Source: Lysinibacillus sp. KCTC 33748
GTDB lineage: Bacteria; Bacillota; Bacilli; Bacillales_A; Planococcaceae
DNA: 64,000 bases
Direction of reading: 5' to 3'
Assembly: GCF_002237755.1 (NCBI RefSeq)
Contig: NZ_MWSJ01000003.1
Coordinates: forward strand, 310,001-374,000
The notes under the pieces are model-generated. The model was given only the letters and a program-made list of their open reading frames with translations, was not told the origin of the DNA and made no database searches. A program made the translations under genes and the position numbers. Below, in pieces: positions 8,145 through 17,313 of this stretch (positions within the stretch are counted from its first letter, which is position 1; every line of letters begins with the position of its first letter).

Positions 8145-8876
8145 ATGACAATTACTACTAAAGTTTTGGACATAGTGAAAGATAAAATGACGATCGTGAA
8201 ACAATCTGAATCTGAAAGTATTTGCCTAGTTGGTCCAGTGAAATTACCGGTAAAACAGGGTGAATTTTCTGCGACATTTCAGTGGTATAACTGGTTAAAA
8301 GTAGGGACGAATCAATCAAAAGAAGAAATCATTGATGGATTAGCATCTGCAAATTTAGCTTTTTTACAGCAGTCATCAGTGCTTATTTATGGAGATTTTG
8401 CACATGCAGAGAATGCTTTAATTCGTATGCATAGCATTTGTCATACAGGTGATATTTTTGGAAGCCAGCGTTGTGATTGTGGCTATCAATTACAGGAATC
8501 GATGAAAATGATTGTGGAGCATGGCTGTGGTGCTATTTTCTATTTAGCAGATCATGAAGGTCGTGGTATCGGGCTATTCTCGAAATCGCTCGCTTATTTA
8601 TTACAAGAAGAGGGGTTAGATACTGTTGAAGCAAACCATGCTCTTGGCTTCCCGGACGATACCCGCTCTTATGAAGATGCCATTACTGTGTTAGCTGCAC
8701 TGCGCTCAAAGCCAGTTACACTGATTACCAATAATCCGAAGAAGCTTGCCGCGTTACAGGCGCATGGTTTAGCAGCAGAAGGACATGTCCCATTATGGGG
8801 AGGATTAACGGAAACAAATCGTTTTTATTTAGATACGAAAGTAGAGAAATCTGGACATTTGCGCGAAGAGAAGTGA
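8145..8876 (+). CDS. ribA: GTP cyclohydrolase II
   Basis: 243 residues. Opens GTP to 2,5-diamino-6-ribosylamino-4(3H)-pyrimidinone 5'-phosphate, releasing formate and pyrophosphate. The zinc ligands are present: Cys99 in HSICHTGDIFGSQRCDCG, with Cys110 and Cys112. The nucleotide loop DHEGRGIGL is at 136-144 and the catalytic Asp/Arg region FPDDTRSYEDA at 169-178. It is a stand-alone cyclohydrolase with an N-terminal extension of about 50 residues and no RibB domain. First gene of a tight four-gene operon that lacks ribE and ribH, so it may serve a pathway other than riboflavin. Confidence 0.85.
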   Translation: MTITTKVLDIVKDKMTIVKQSESESICLVGPVKLPVKQGEFSATFQWYNWLKVGTNQSKEEIIDGLASANLAFLQQSSVLIYGDFAHAENALIRMHSICHTGDIFGSQRCDCGYQLQESMKMIVEHGCGAIFYLADHEGRGIGLFSKSLAYLLQEEGLDTVEANHALGFPDDTRSYEDAITVLAALRSKPVTLITNNPKKLAALQAHGLAAEGHVPLWGGLTETNRFYLDTKVEKSGHLREEK

Positions 8877-8887
8877 ATGGAGGAACG

Positions 8888-10000
8888 ATGATGACAACAG
8901 ATGAAAAATATATGCAGCTAGCACTTGATTTAGCTGCTAGTGCAAAAGGAAATACGAATCCCAATCCATTAGTAGGCGCTGTAATCGTCAAGGATGGTGT
9001 AATTGTTGGAACAGGTTTACACAGAAAAGCAGGTGAGCCACATGCAGAGGTGCATGCATTCCGTATGGCTGGAGAACATGCTAAAGGTGCTACACTTTAT
9101 GTAACTCTTGAGCCATGCTCGCATTATGGAAAAACACCTCCTTGTGCAAATTTAGTGAAGGAATCTGCAGTTAGTCGTGTTGTTGTGGCGATGCAAGATC
9201 CTAATCCGGCTGTTGCTGGACGTGGTATTCAACTGTTACGAGATGCGGGCATTGAGGTAGAGGTAGGTGTTTTAGAAGCACAAGCTCGCCGTATAAATGA
9301 ACGTTTTATTCATAATATGCTAACAAAACGACCATTTATTATTTCGAAATATGCGATGACTTTAGACGGAAAAATAGCTGCTCATACGGGACATTCCAAG
9401 TGGGTAACTGGTGAGGCAGCGCGTGAGGATGTTCATCGTATTCGTCATGAAGTGGATGGTATTTTAGTTGGGGTTGGGACTGTTTTAGCTGACAATCCAT
9501 CCTTAACGACAAGATTAAAAGAAGATTATGGGAAAAATCCAGTACGCATTATTATGGATAGCTCACTTCGTACACCGGTGCATGCTAATGTCCTAAATGT
9601 AGAAGAAGCGAAAACAATTATTGTATGTAGTGAAAATGCCAATCCAGAAAAAATAACAGCATTTGAGGAAAAAGGCGTAACTGTATTGCCAGTTCGACAT
9701 GAATCTGAGGGGCTTGTTGTTGATGATATGCTTGAAAAACTATATCAATATGGCATTACGGATATTTTAGTAGAGGGTGGAAGTACGATAAACGCTTCAT
9801 TTTTACAGCAAGGTGCTATTAACAAATATGTAATCTACATAGCGCCAAAGATTCTCGGTGGTCGTTTATCTTTAACACCGATTGCTGGTCACAACCCAAC
9901 TTCTATGGATGAAGCGTGGGATGTAGAATTTGCTTCGTTTGAGCAGGTTGGGCAAGATTTACGTATCATTGCTTATCCCAAGATAGGTGAGGAAAAGTGA
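8888..10000 (+). CDS. ribD: Bifunctional pyrimidine deaminase/reductase RibD
   Basis: 370 residues with start at 8888 (or the adjacent ATG at 8891), preceded by GGAGG at 8879-8883. The N-terminal deaminase domain has the zinc motifs HAEVHAF and PCSHYGKTPPC; the C-terminal reductase domain has KYAMTLDGKIA, GVGTVLADNPSLTTR and VEGGSTINASFL. It deaminates the GTP cyclohydrolase II product and reduces the ribosyl side chain to ribityl with NADPH. Lies 11 bp after ribA and overlaps the monooxygenase gene. All catalytic residues I can check are intact, so the operon should reach 5-amino-6-ribitylamino-uracil phosphate. Confidence 0.92.
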   Translation: MMTTDEKYMQLALDLAASAKGNTNPNPLVGAVIVKDGVIVGTGLHRKAGEPHAEVHAFRMAGEHAKGATLYVTLEPCSHYGKTPPCANLVKESAVSRVVVAMQDPNPAVAGRGIQLLRDAGIEVEVGVLEAQARRINERFIHNMLTKRPFIISKYAMTLDGKIAAHTGHSKWVTGEAAREDVHRIRHEVDGILVGVGTVLADNPSLTTRLKEDYGKNPVRIIMDSSLRTPVHANVLNVEEAKTIIVCSENANPEKITAFEEKGVTVLPVRHESEGLVVDDMLEKLYQYGITDILVEGGSTINASFLQQGAINKYVIYIAPKILGGRLSLTPIAGHNPTSMDEAWDVEFASFEQVGQDLRIIAYPKIGEEK

Positions 10001-11082
10001 ATTATCAAGCAGATGTTTGTATTGTAGGGGCTGGGCCAGGTGGAGCACTTCTTTCGCACTTACTAGCGAAAAAAGGTCTTTCTGTAATCCTACTGGAAAA
10101 AAACGCAGCACTGGGGCAGGCATTTCGCGGTGAGCATTTAAATGAAGAGGGTGAGGCAGTTTTAAAAAGTCATCAACTTTTTGAAGCGGTCGAGGCACTC
10201 GGTTTATTACGTATGAGAAAGCTTGAATATTACACAGAAGGTAGAGTATTTAAAACTATTTTTCCTGATGAAGCTGTAGGACATTTAGGTATTCATGTGC
10301 CGCAAGCAAATCTATTAAAGGGAATTTTACAAGAAACACAGCATTTTCCGCACTTTTCGTGTTTCCTAAATACGAAGGTGACGAAGCTCATAGTTGATTC
10401 TTTTGGCAGATATATAGGCGTCATTGCAACAAAAAATGGGGAAACAATAGAAATAAATAGCCGGTTAATTATCGGTGCTGACGGTCGTTACTCTACGATT
10501 CGTAAGCAAGCGCACATTGAAAGTCAAAAGCATAAGCATGGTTTTGATTTATTATGGGCAAAAATTCCTGCACCTCACGGGTGGGAGCCGTCGATTAAAA
10601 TGGCTTTAATAGGTGATAAGCAGCTATCATTGTTTACGCAGGTAGGTGGGTTTATTCAAATCGGCTGGAATATTGAACAAGGAAGTTTTCCTCAGCTTAG
10701 AAAAAATGCATTTACACCATTTATCCAACAGCTTTCAGAGCAATTTCCGGAACTATCCGATACTGTTAAGGAACATATCCGATCTTGGCAAGATTTTGTA
10801 TTGCTCGACGTATTCAGTAGTCATTGTGATTGCTGGGGGACAAAGGGGCTTGTGCTATTAGGGGATGCTGTTCACACGATGACACCAACTGGGGCATTTG
10901 GTCTCAATAGTGCACTCAAGGATGCAGATTGTCTTGCATCACTATTAAATAAAGATATGCTTGTTCATTTTAACGTACAAGAGTTTCAACAAATGCGCAA
11001 GCAAGCTATTGAGGAAGTATTAGCGACACAAATTGAAAAAGAGCAAACATTTGCGACTAACTTCATCAACAAGGCTTCGTGA
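9997..11082 (+). CDS. FAD-dependent monooxygenase (PHBH fold)
   Basis: 361 residues, GTG start at 9997 overlapping the ribD stop (GTGA), with GAGG at about 9988. Group A flavoprotein hydroxylase pattern: dinucleotide motif VGAGPGGALLSHLLAKKG at the N-terminus, IIGADGRYSTIRKQ (DG motif) at about 157-170, and LLGDAVHTMTPTGAFGLNSA (GD motif) at about 285-304. Such enzymes hydroxylate or oxidise small aromatic or heterocyclic compounds with NAD(P)H and O2. Translational coupling to ribD implies that the substrate is, or derives from, the diaminopyrimidine intermediate (inference). Not part of any standard riboflavin operon. Confidence 0.82.
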   Translation: MNYQADVCIVGAGPGGALLSHLLAKKGLSVILLEKNAALGQAFRGEHLNEEGEAVLKSHQLFEAVEALGLLRMRKLEYYTEGRVFKTIFPDEAVGHLGIHVPQANLLKGILQETQHFPHFSCFLNTKVTKLIVDSFGRYIGVIATKNGETIEINSRLIIGADGRYSTIRKQAHIESQKHKHGFDLLWAKIPAPHGWEPSIKMALIGDKQLSLFTQVGGFIQIGWNIEQGSFPQLRKNAFTPFIQQLSEQFPELSDTVKEHIRSWQDFVLLDVFSSHCDCWGTKGLVLLGDAVHTMTPTGAFGLNSALKDADCLASLLNKDMLVHFNVQEFQQMRKQAIEEVLATQIEKEQTFATNFINKAS

Positions 11083-11098
11083 AGGGAAGAAAAACAAG

Positions 11099-11662
11099 AT
11101 GAAATTTGGCTTTGATATAGATGACACACTCATCGATTTACGAGCACATGCCTTTGGGCTCTATAATAAAAACCTTAGTAAAAATGTTGCACTAGAAACA
11201 TTTCAAGCTTTGCAAAGAGTTGAAATTCACGAACCTTTTGGATTAACAGATGCTGAAGGATCGGCAATGTGGAATAGTTCATTAGAGGAAATTTATTTTA
11301 CGGATTGTCCTTCTTTTGAGGGAGCACTCGAGATGCTTCAAGCTTTGGCACAGCAAGGACATGACATTTATTATATTACTTCGCGTCCAAAACAGTATTG
11401 TGAGCAAACACAAGCTTGGATGAAGGCACAAGGTTTTCCAATCACAGAAGGTCATTTTTTCTGCGGAATGCAGGATACAGAAAAAGTGGCGATCATCAAA
11501 GAGCTAGCTTTAGATGTTTATGTGGATGATAAACCAGCTGTATTAGAAACACTGCAAGATGTGCAGACAAAAGTAATTTTAAAAAATCAATCCTATAATC
11601 AACATGTTGAACTGCCACGCTTAAATCATTGGCAGGACTTCTTAGAAATAGTAAATAATTAA
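11099..11662 (+). CDS. HAD-family phosphatase (NT5C/YqfW-like nucleotidase)
   Basis: 187 residues. ATG at 11099 follows GAAGGGAAG; longer in-frame starts overlap the monooxygenase gene. HAD motif I is FDIDDTLIDL (Asp6 nucleophile, Asp8), motif II YYITSRP, and the C-terminal acidic motif VYVDDKPAV. It resembles 5'(3')-deoxyribonucleotidases. In this operon it could remove the phosphate from the ribityl intermediate made by RibD, a step carried out by HAD proteins in riboflavin synthesis (inference). Last gene before a strong terminator. Confidence 0.8.
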   Translation: MKFGFDIDDTLIDLRAHAFGLYNKNLSKNVALETFQALQRVEIHEPFGLTDAEGSAMWNSSLEEIYFTDCPSFEGALEMLQALAQQGHDIYYITSRPKQYCEQTQAWMKAQGFPITEGHFFCGMQDTEKVAIIKELALDVYVDDKPAVLETLQDVQTKVILKNQSYNQHVELPRLNHWQDFLEIVNN

Positions 11663-11665
11663 AGT

Positions 11666-11715
11666 AATAAACCCGAATAGAGGGCACTTAAAAAGTGAAC
11701 CTATTCGGGTTTATT
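11666..11715. terminator. Bidirectional terminator
   Basis: Perfect 15-bp arms AATAAACCCGAATAG (11666-11680) and CTATTCGGGTTTATT (11701-11715) between convergent genes. Confidence 0.9.
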
Positions 11716-11726
11716 CTTTGTTTCTA

Positions 11727-12494
11727 TCAATACAATTGCTTTTCGATTTCTAATGCAACGCTTTGAATAGCTTCAATTAATAAAGTTTCATCATAGTCAC
11801 TATAGCGTACTTCTGGTATAACGAGTGACACGGATGCAATGATTTGGTTGGAAGCGTTTAAAATCGGTGCAGATAAAGAACATGCTCCACGTACACGCTC
11901 ACTATTGCTTCTCGCAAAGCGCTGACTACGAATCTGCTGTAAATCATCCCACAGCTGCTCTTTTGAAAGTATTGTCTGATCAGTGATACGTTCAAGACTA
12001 ATATTCTCTACATATTCTTCAACATCTGGCATAAATGCGAGTAATATTTTAGATGATGCACCTGCATAAAGGGGAGAGGTGTCACCTACAAACATTTTCG
12101 TTGAAAGCGGGTATGTTGAATCATAGTTTAAAATACATCGTCTTTCCAATCCGTCAATAATATTCATGGAAACACTTTCGCCTATTTCTTCGTTTAGCTT
12201 TTTTAAAATAGGGTCTGCGACAATAATAAGACTGGATTCTTCTTTTACTAAATTTCCTAAATAAAGAAGTGAATGACCTAATTGATAGCGCTTAGTACGC
12301 TCATCTTTGTGAAGAAAGCCTTCGTACACAAAGGTAGAAACGAAGCGTTGTAAACTGGAAATGCTTATCCCTGTTTTTTTACTTAACTCAGTTAGGGAAA
12401 GGCTAGGTTCATCTTTTGAAAAAGCTTTTAACACTTTAATAGCTTTGTGCAGTGATGACATTGTATAGTTTTTTTCGAAAATCTCTTGATTCAT
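11727..12494 (-). CDS. IclR family transcriptional regulator
   Basis: 255 residues: N-terminal winged helix (SLSLTELSKKTGISISSLQRFVSTFVYEGFL, about 30-61), then an IclR effector domain (about 85-255, with LYAGASSKILLAFM and GACSLSAPILNASNQIIASVSLVIP). Such regulators sense small aromatic or aliphatic acids. The gene is last in line behind four acyl-CoA genes on the same strand and probably controls them. An in-frame Met at residue 12 is an alternative start, since the Shine-Dalgarno site before 12494 is weak. Confidence 0.88.
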   Translation of the reverse strand: MNQEIFEKNYTMSSLHKAIKVLKAFSKDEPSLSLTELSKKTGISISSLQRFVSTFVYEGFLHKDERTKRYQLGHSLLYLGNLVKEESSLIIVADPILKKLNEEIGESVSMNIIDGLERRCILNYDSTYPLSTKMFVGDTSPLYAGASSKILLAFMPDVEEYVENISLERITDQTILSKEQLWDDLQQIRSQRFARSNSERVRGACSLSAPILNASNQIIASVSLVIPEVRYSDYDETLLIEAIQSVALEIEKQLY

Positions 12495-12581
12495 CCCGTC
12501 ACCTACGTAATAAAATTCTCTTCGACATATGCCGGAGGATTTACCTATATTAATACATTTTACCTCTATTATAGCGCAATT

Positions 12582-13724
12582 TTATTTTTGTAGAGAGGAC
12601 TTTTGGAATTCGTTCGTATGTTCTCCAAGTATCGGTGGTGCTAATTTAGATTGAATAGGTAAATCAGAGAACTTTATCGGGCTTTTGATGAACTTGATCG
12701 TACCATACTGTTCGTGCTCTATTTCACCAATCATGTCGCGTGCAATAAATTGGGGTTGTTCTAGTGCTTCAGCGATGGTGTTCACACGTCCACCTGGAAT
12801 TTTGTATTGTTGTAATTTGGTAATCCATTCATCCCGTGTTTTTGTCATTGTAATGTTAGTAATCATCTGAACTAGCTCCGCTTCATGTTGCTTGCGCATC
12901 GTATTTGTTAAAAAACGCGGATCATTAGCCCATTCTTCACGTTGCAACAGCGTGCAAAACTTTTTAAATTGCCCATCTGTACCGACGCAAATCATTAAGG
13001 GGCCATCCTCACAGTGAAATACTTGATATGGCGCAACATTATTATGACGATTCCCTAGACGTTCTGAGATAAAGCCTGTATTTAAATAGGCGCTTGCTAC
13101 ATTTGCTAAACTACTCATCTGAACGTCTAATAATGCTAAGTCGATAAATTGCCCTGTATTTGTTTGGTCACGCATTCGTAAAGCGGTTAAAATACTAATG
13201 ACTACATAATTAGAGGTTAAAATATCTGCAATAGGGACACCAACTTTTGTCGCTTCTCCTTCAGCTGAGCCAGTAACATGCATTAAACCACTCATCGCTT
13301 GAATAACTGGATCGAAGCCTGGTTCATGCGCTAGAGGACCTGTTTGACCGAATCCTGTTACCGCGCAATATATGATTCTAGGATTCACTTTTCTTAATTC
13401 CTCATAGCTTAGTCCCATTCGTTCCATGTCACCCGTCTTAAAATTTTCGAGTATGACATCAGCGTCTTTGACAAGTTCTTTAAATTTTTCTCTGTCTTCT
13501 AGTGTCTTTAAATCTAATGTAATCGATTTTTTATTGCGATTGGCACATAAATAATACGTACTTTGACCATTTAGAAATGGCCCCCAATCACGCATACTAT
13601 CAGAGCCATTTGGATGTTCTATGCGAATTACTTCTGCTCCTAAATCGGCCAACATCATGGAGCCAGCAGGGGCAGCATAGACGCGAGATAAATCCAACAC
13701 TCGAATATTTTCAAGAGGTTGCAT
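12582..13724 (-). CDS. Type III CoA-transferase (CaiB/BaiF family)
   Basis: 380 residues from the ATG at 13724, 7 bp behind an AGGAGG site. Family III CoA-transferase: LENIRVLDLSRVYAAPAGSMMLADLGAEVIRIE at the N-terminus, NRNKKSITLDL, and Asp in VILENFKTGDMERMGLSY near 100, which takes the acyl-CoA intermediate as an aspartyl anhydride in this family. Moves CoA between carboxylic acids, here presumably activating the acid degraded by the neighbouring dehydrogenases and hydratase. Operon order on the minus strand is dehydrogenase, dehydrogenase, hydratase, CoA-transferase. Confidence 0.9.
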   Translation of the reverse strand: MQPLENIRVLDLSRVYAAPAGSMMLADLGAEVIRIEHPNGSDSMRDWGPFLNGQSTYYLCANRNKKSITLDLKTLEDREKFKELVKDADVILENFKTGDMERMGLSYEELRKVNPRIIYCAVTGFGQTGPLAHEPGFDPVIQAMSGLMHVTGSAEGEATKVGVPIADILTSNYVVISILTALRMRDQTNTGQFIDLALLDVQMSSLANVASAYLNTGFISERLGNRHNNVAPYQVFHCEDGPLMICVGTDGQFKKFCTLLQREEWANDPRFLTNTMRKQHEAELVQMITNITMTKTRDEWITKLQQYKIPGGRVNTIAEALEQPQFIARDMIGEIEHEQYGTIKFIKSPIKFSDLPIQSKLAPPILGEHTNEFQKSSLQK

Positions 13725-13743
13725 TATTCGTCCTCCTAACACT

Positions 13744-14550
13744 TCATTTATAAACTGGCTTCCGTTTTTCTACTACTGCGTTTACACCCTCTTTAAAATC
13801 ATCTAGCTCTGTGACAATCGCCATTTGTGAAGAAATGTAATCAAGGGCAGTACGCAAATCCATCCGTTGACTTTGATAAACAGCACGCTTTATGAATTGT
13901 AATGTCGTAGTTGGACGACTTGCTAATTCCTTAGCATAATTCAATGTGTATTCATCAAGCTCTTGGTCTTCGACAACAAATGTCACAACACCTTTGTCTT
14001 TCGCTTCATCAGCAGTTAATACACGAGCTGTCCAGAACATGTCTAATGCTTGGTCGATGCCGATTAATTTTGGTAAATAATAAGCGCCACCGTCGCCCGG
14101 CACGATCGCAACGTTAATATAGCTTTCTGAGATCTTTGTAGATTTTGCAGCAATCCGAATATCGCACATTAAGGCCATATCAAGTCCTGCACCCATCGCA
14201 AACCCATGTACCTGTGCAATAACGGGCTTATCAATTTCTTCAAGGAGAAGGGGGATACGCTGAATCTTTTTCCAAAGCGAATTTTTGCGTGCTAAACCTG
14301 TTGAAGAGATATCGTCCTCGCTTTGGAAAAATCCTTCACCGGCTTGCATCGCTTTAATATCCCCACCAGCGCAAAATGATTTTCCATTCCCTTTTACGAT
14401 AACGACACGAATATCCTCTGAATCACGGACATTTTCAAGAGCTTCAATCCATTTAGAGATCATCTCTTCACTAAAAGCATTGTACGCTTCAGGTCTATTT
14501 AATGTAATTGTGGCAACATGGTCTTGCACCTCAAAAAGTAAATCAGTCAT
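13744..14550 (-). CDS. Enoyl-CoA hydratase/isomerase family protein
   Basis: 268 residues from the ATG at 14550, which has AAGGAG 8 bp upstream; an ATG at 14559 would lie inside that site. Crotonase fold: GKSFCAGGDIKAMQ supplies one oxyanion-hole strand and VHGFAMGAGLDMALMCDIRIA the second, followed by PGDGGAYYLPKLIG. The canonical catalytic Glu of the second region is replaced in the GDGG segment, so isomerase or hydrolase activity is also possible. Part of the acyl-CoA operon. Confidence 0.87.
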   Translation of the reverse strand: MTDLLFEVQDHVATITLNRPEAYNAFSEEMISKWIEALENVRDSEDIRVVIVKGNGKSFCAGGDIKAMQAGEGFFQSEDDISSTGLARKNSLWKKIQRIPLLLEEIDKPVIAQVHGFAMGAGLDMALMCDIRIAAKSTKISESYINVAIVPGDGGAYYLPKLIGIDQALDMFWTARVLTADEAKDKGVVTFVVEDQELDEYTLNYAKELASRPTTTLQFIKRAVYQSQRMDLRTALDYISSQMAIVTELDDFKEGVNAVVEKRKPVYK

Positions 14551-14616
14551 TGATAACACTCCTTATCATGTCATTAGTTTTTTAAAATTCATTACAACCT
14601 TGTATAATTAACGTCC

Positions 14617-15693
14617 TTAACCTTCTACTTTAAGAAGCGGTGAGCTTGCGCTGAACGAAGTTAAATATCCCCATAGGCTATCTCCGCTTTTTTCCAATAG
14701 TTGTGTTGCAACAAAATGAGTCCAATAAGAGGTGCTGGCTCCTTCATCGCGCCATGACCAAAGTCTTCGTGTAAATTGATGCAAAATATGCTCGTGTGTT
14801 GTACCAATTGCAGCGTGTACTTGATGCGCAATTGTTGTCACTGCTTGAATAATTTCTTCAAAACGAATGCAAGCGTAAGCAACCTCACTATTTTGACTGT
14901 TCATCTGAAGGGCTTCTGTAACATTATTAAATGCTGCAAGAGCAATCGCCGTTTCACCTGCTAAATTTACAATATGCTGTTGAACGAGCTGGAAGCGATG
15001 AATCGGTCGACCGAATTGCTCACGTTCTTTCGTATATTGAATAGTTAAGTCAGTTATTTTATCGATTGCACCGGTCATCAGTGCTAATTGGAACGCAGAA
15101 TTAAGTGTTGTTATAGTGTGTATCTTATCAGTGGGTAACACAGCAGATATTTGTGAAGCAGTAGCATCATGGAATATCACGGTATCCCGCGGCTCGCTTG
15201 CTAAATTCGTACCTAGCTTAATTTCAGCTTGGCTTAAATCTATTTCTACAAGATGCGTGCCCTCCGTGCTATGGGCAAGTGTTACTAGGTGTTTTGTATG
15301 ACGTGCCCAAGGGACTTGAATCGCTTCTCCCGTTAATTTACCATTCTCTAACGTAAAGGCTTGATTAGGGCATAGTATATACGTAGCTAAATCCTCAATT
15401 ACTTGTAACTGCGTAAACTGCAATAAGTAATTTGCAAATGTTGTTTCTATAAATGGAATAGGTGCAGCGTATTTTCCAGTTAAACGAACAATATTTAATA
15501 AATCCTCTATGTCGCCACCAGCACCGCCATTTTCTTCTGAAATAGCAACAGCAGTCATTCCATTTTCTTTAAACAGTTCCCATAGTTCAGGTGCCCAATT
15601 ACCTTGTTCCACTGTATCGACTAAATCTTTATCAACTTTTTCTTTTAACATACGCTCTACAACATCAACAATCATGTCTCTCATTTCACTCAT
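14617..15693 (-). CDS. Acyl-CoA dehydrogenase, second subunit type
   Basis: 358 residues, start overlapping the stop of the other dehydrogenase gene (ATGA at 15690-15693). Acyl-CoA dehydrogenase fold with EENGGAGGD in the N-terminal domain, YTKEREQFGRPIHRFQLVQQ at about 230 (FAD-binding Arg and Gln) and QVHAAIGTTHEHILHQFTRR near 293-312. It is more divergent than its partner, and the mid-domain flavin-contact strand is poorly conserved. Paired, unequal dehydrogenase genes often form heterotetramers in which only one subunit type is catalytic; that is my preferred reading. Confidence 0.84.
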   Translation of the reverse strand: MSEMRDMIVDVVERMLKEKVDKDLVDTVEQGNWAPELWELFKENGMTAVAISEENGGAGGDIEDLLNIVRLTGKYAAPIPFIETTFANYLLQFTQLQVIEDLATYILCPNQAFTLENGKLTGEAIQVPWARHTKHLVTLAHSTEGTHLVEIDLSQAEIKLGTNLASEPRDTVIFHDATASQISAVLPTDKIHTITTLNSAFQLALMTGAIDKITDLTIQYTKEREQFGRPIHRFQLVQQHIVNLAGETAIALAAFNNVTEALQMNSQNSEVAYACIRFEEIIQAVTTIAHQVHAAIGTTHEHILHQFTRRLWSWRDEGASTSYWTHFVATQLLEKSGDSLWGYLTSFSASSPLLKVEG

Positions 15694-16844
15694 TGTGCTA
15701 TAACCCCTTTCGCTACAACGCCATACAGTACTTCTGAAGTTCCTCCACGAATAGTAAAACCTGGTGCATGTAAAATGGATTCAGCCATAAAGCGGTCGAT
15801 TTTACGATGCGCGTCAAGTGTTGGATAAGTCTGTACGATTAAGCGTGTGATTTCAGGAATACTTTGCTCAAATTTCGTACCGAGAGCCTTCACAAGTGCT
15901 GCAGGAATAGATACATCATCACCTTTACCGGATTCTAGAAGTTGAGCTACACCAATTGATAAATTACGTAAACCCCAAAGACGAGCTACTATTTTAGACG
16001 CTTGCTGTAACCCTCCTAAATTGTTTTGGCGCTTTAACTCTTGAATAAGCTCATCGATTAATGGGAAGGTACTCAATATGCGCTCTGGGCCACTGCGCTC
16101 AAACGCAAGCTCTGCTAATCCTTGAGTCCAGCCATTACCGATCTCTCCAACAACCATATTGTCAGGTACAAAAACATTGTCAAAGAACACTTCGTTGTAA
16201 TGATGTTCACCAGTTAAAAATTTGATAGGAACAACAGTTATACCTTCTGCATGTAAATCGACAATCAACTGACTGAGCCCGGCATGTTTACTTTTTCCAT
16301 CAAATGGACTTGTGCGCACTAAAGTAACCATATAATGGCAAAGGTGTGCGTTACTCGTCCATATTTTCTGACCGTTGACAATCCATCCACCATCTACTTT
16401 TTCAGCACGTGTGCTGACCGAAGCGAGGTCAGAACCACTATTCGGCTCACTCAAACCTATGCCGAAGAAGCATTCACCTTTTACGATTTTTGGTAAGAAA
16501 TAGTCACGCTGCTCTTCTGTTCCATAACGTAAAAGAAGGGGCCCTGTTTGGCGATCAGCAAACCAATGTGCAGCAACTGGGGCACCAACGGCTAAAAATT
16601 CCTCTGTTAAAATGTATCGATCGATAGTACTTCTCTCGTGGCCGCCATATTTTTTAGGCCAAGTTAAGCCAATCCAACCTTTTTGACCGATTAATTTAGA
16701 GAATTCAGGATCATCTCCACTGAGCCAAGAATCACATTTAGGCGTGAAGGTTCCTTTTGCTAATTCATCCTGTAAAAACGTTCGAACATCTAAGCGAAAT
16801 TGCTCTTGCTCTTGTGTAAACTGCACAGTTGGTAAATGAAACAA
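15690..16844 (-). CDS. Acyl-CoA dehydrogenase, catalytic-type subunit
   Basis: 384 residues. The start is a TTG at 16844, nine bases behind AAGGAG, with no ATG in a better place. Conserved flavin/substrate motif GIGLSEPNSGSDLASVSTRA at about 134-153, then WIVNGQKIWTSNAHLCHY, and the C-terminal FTIRGGTSEVLYGVVAKGV. Belongs to the large FadE-like group used for branched, aromatic or cyclic acyl-CoAs. First gene of the operon; a TTACC-N7-GGTAA palindrome lies directly upstream. Confidence 0.88.
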   Translation of the reverse strand: MFHLPTVQFTQEQEQFRLDVRTFLQDELAKGTFTPKCDSWLSGDDPEFSKLIGQKGWIGLTWPKKYGGHERSTIDRYILTEEFLAVGAPVAAHWFADRQTGPLLLRYGTEEQRDYFLPKIVKGECFFGIGLSEPNSGSDLASVSTRAEKVDGGWIVNGQKIWTSNAHLCHYMVTLVRTSPFDGKSKHAGLSQLIVDLHAEGITVVPIKFLTGEHHYNEVFFDNVFVPDNMVVGEIGNGWTQGLAELAFERSGPERILSTFPLIDELIQELKRQNNLGGLQQASKIVARLWGLRNLSIGVAQLLESGKGDDVSIPAALVKALGTKFEQSIPEITRLIVQTYPTLDAHRKIDRFMAESILHAPGFTIRGGTSEVLYGVVAKGVIAQ

Positions 16845-16864
16845 TTTGATTCACTCCTTAAATT

Positions 16865-16881
16865 TTACCGTAATGTGGTAA
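16865..16881. promoter_or_regulatory. Candidate IclR operator
   Basis: Palindrome TTACCGTAATGTGGTAA (TTACC-N7-GGTAA) just before the ribosome binding site of the first acyl-CoA operon gene. Assigned to the adjacent IclR regulator by position only. Confidence 0.45.
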
Positions 16882-16998
16882 TTATTATCGTATATGTGTA
16901 TTTTATGATTACTAACATGTGTAGTCAATTACTTTTTGGAATTATTAGAAAATTTAACGAGTGAAGTGAAGAAGTTTTAACGCTTATCACCAAAACGT

Positions 16999-17313
16999 GG
17001 GATGATTTCCGTTCCGACTGGGCGCTTTGTTGTTGCTGTCGCTTCGCTTTCGCACAGAGCAGAGCTTCCTGGGGGCGTCCGATGAGCCGCTTCACTCGCG
17101 ATGCTCGCTGCAGGGTCTCGGGCCAACAGATGTTTTTTGCGCGAAAGCGTAGTGCTAACGAAGTGGCAGCAGCACCGATGTTGGTCACGAAGGTGTTATC
17201 ACAGGATGTGATGCTTTTAGCCTTCGTTCCTCTATCGCTGATCCCCAAGGAGTCGCCCAGTCTCCACTCCAATCCACTTATAAAATGGCATACATTTTAA
17301 CAAATATCATCCC
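16999..17313. repeat. Dispersed repeat R1, copy A (about 315 bp)
   Basis: Longest of at least five related GC-richer intergenic blocks. It has GGGATGAT (16999-17006) and its complement ATCATCCC (17306-17313) as ends, and internal hairpins such as CGAAGGTG/CCTTCG around GTTATCACAGGATGTGAT. Related blocks occur at 18871, 22810, 46598 and 54434. Apparent reading frames inside are not genes. The rest of 16882-17411 is AT-rich without features. Confidence 0.85.

Noticed and set aside
8145..8876. Bifunctional RibBA
   Set aside because: Only the GTP cyclohydrolase II part is present; the N-terminal 80 residues are too short for a DHBP synthase domain and lack its acidic motifs.
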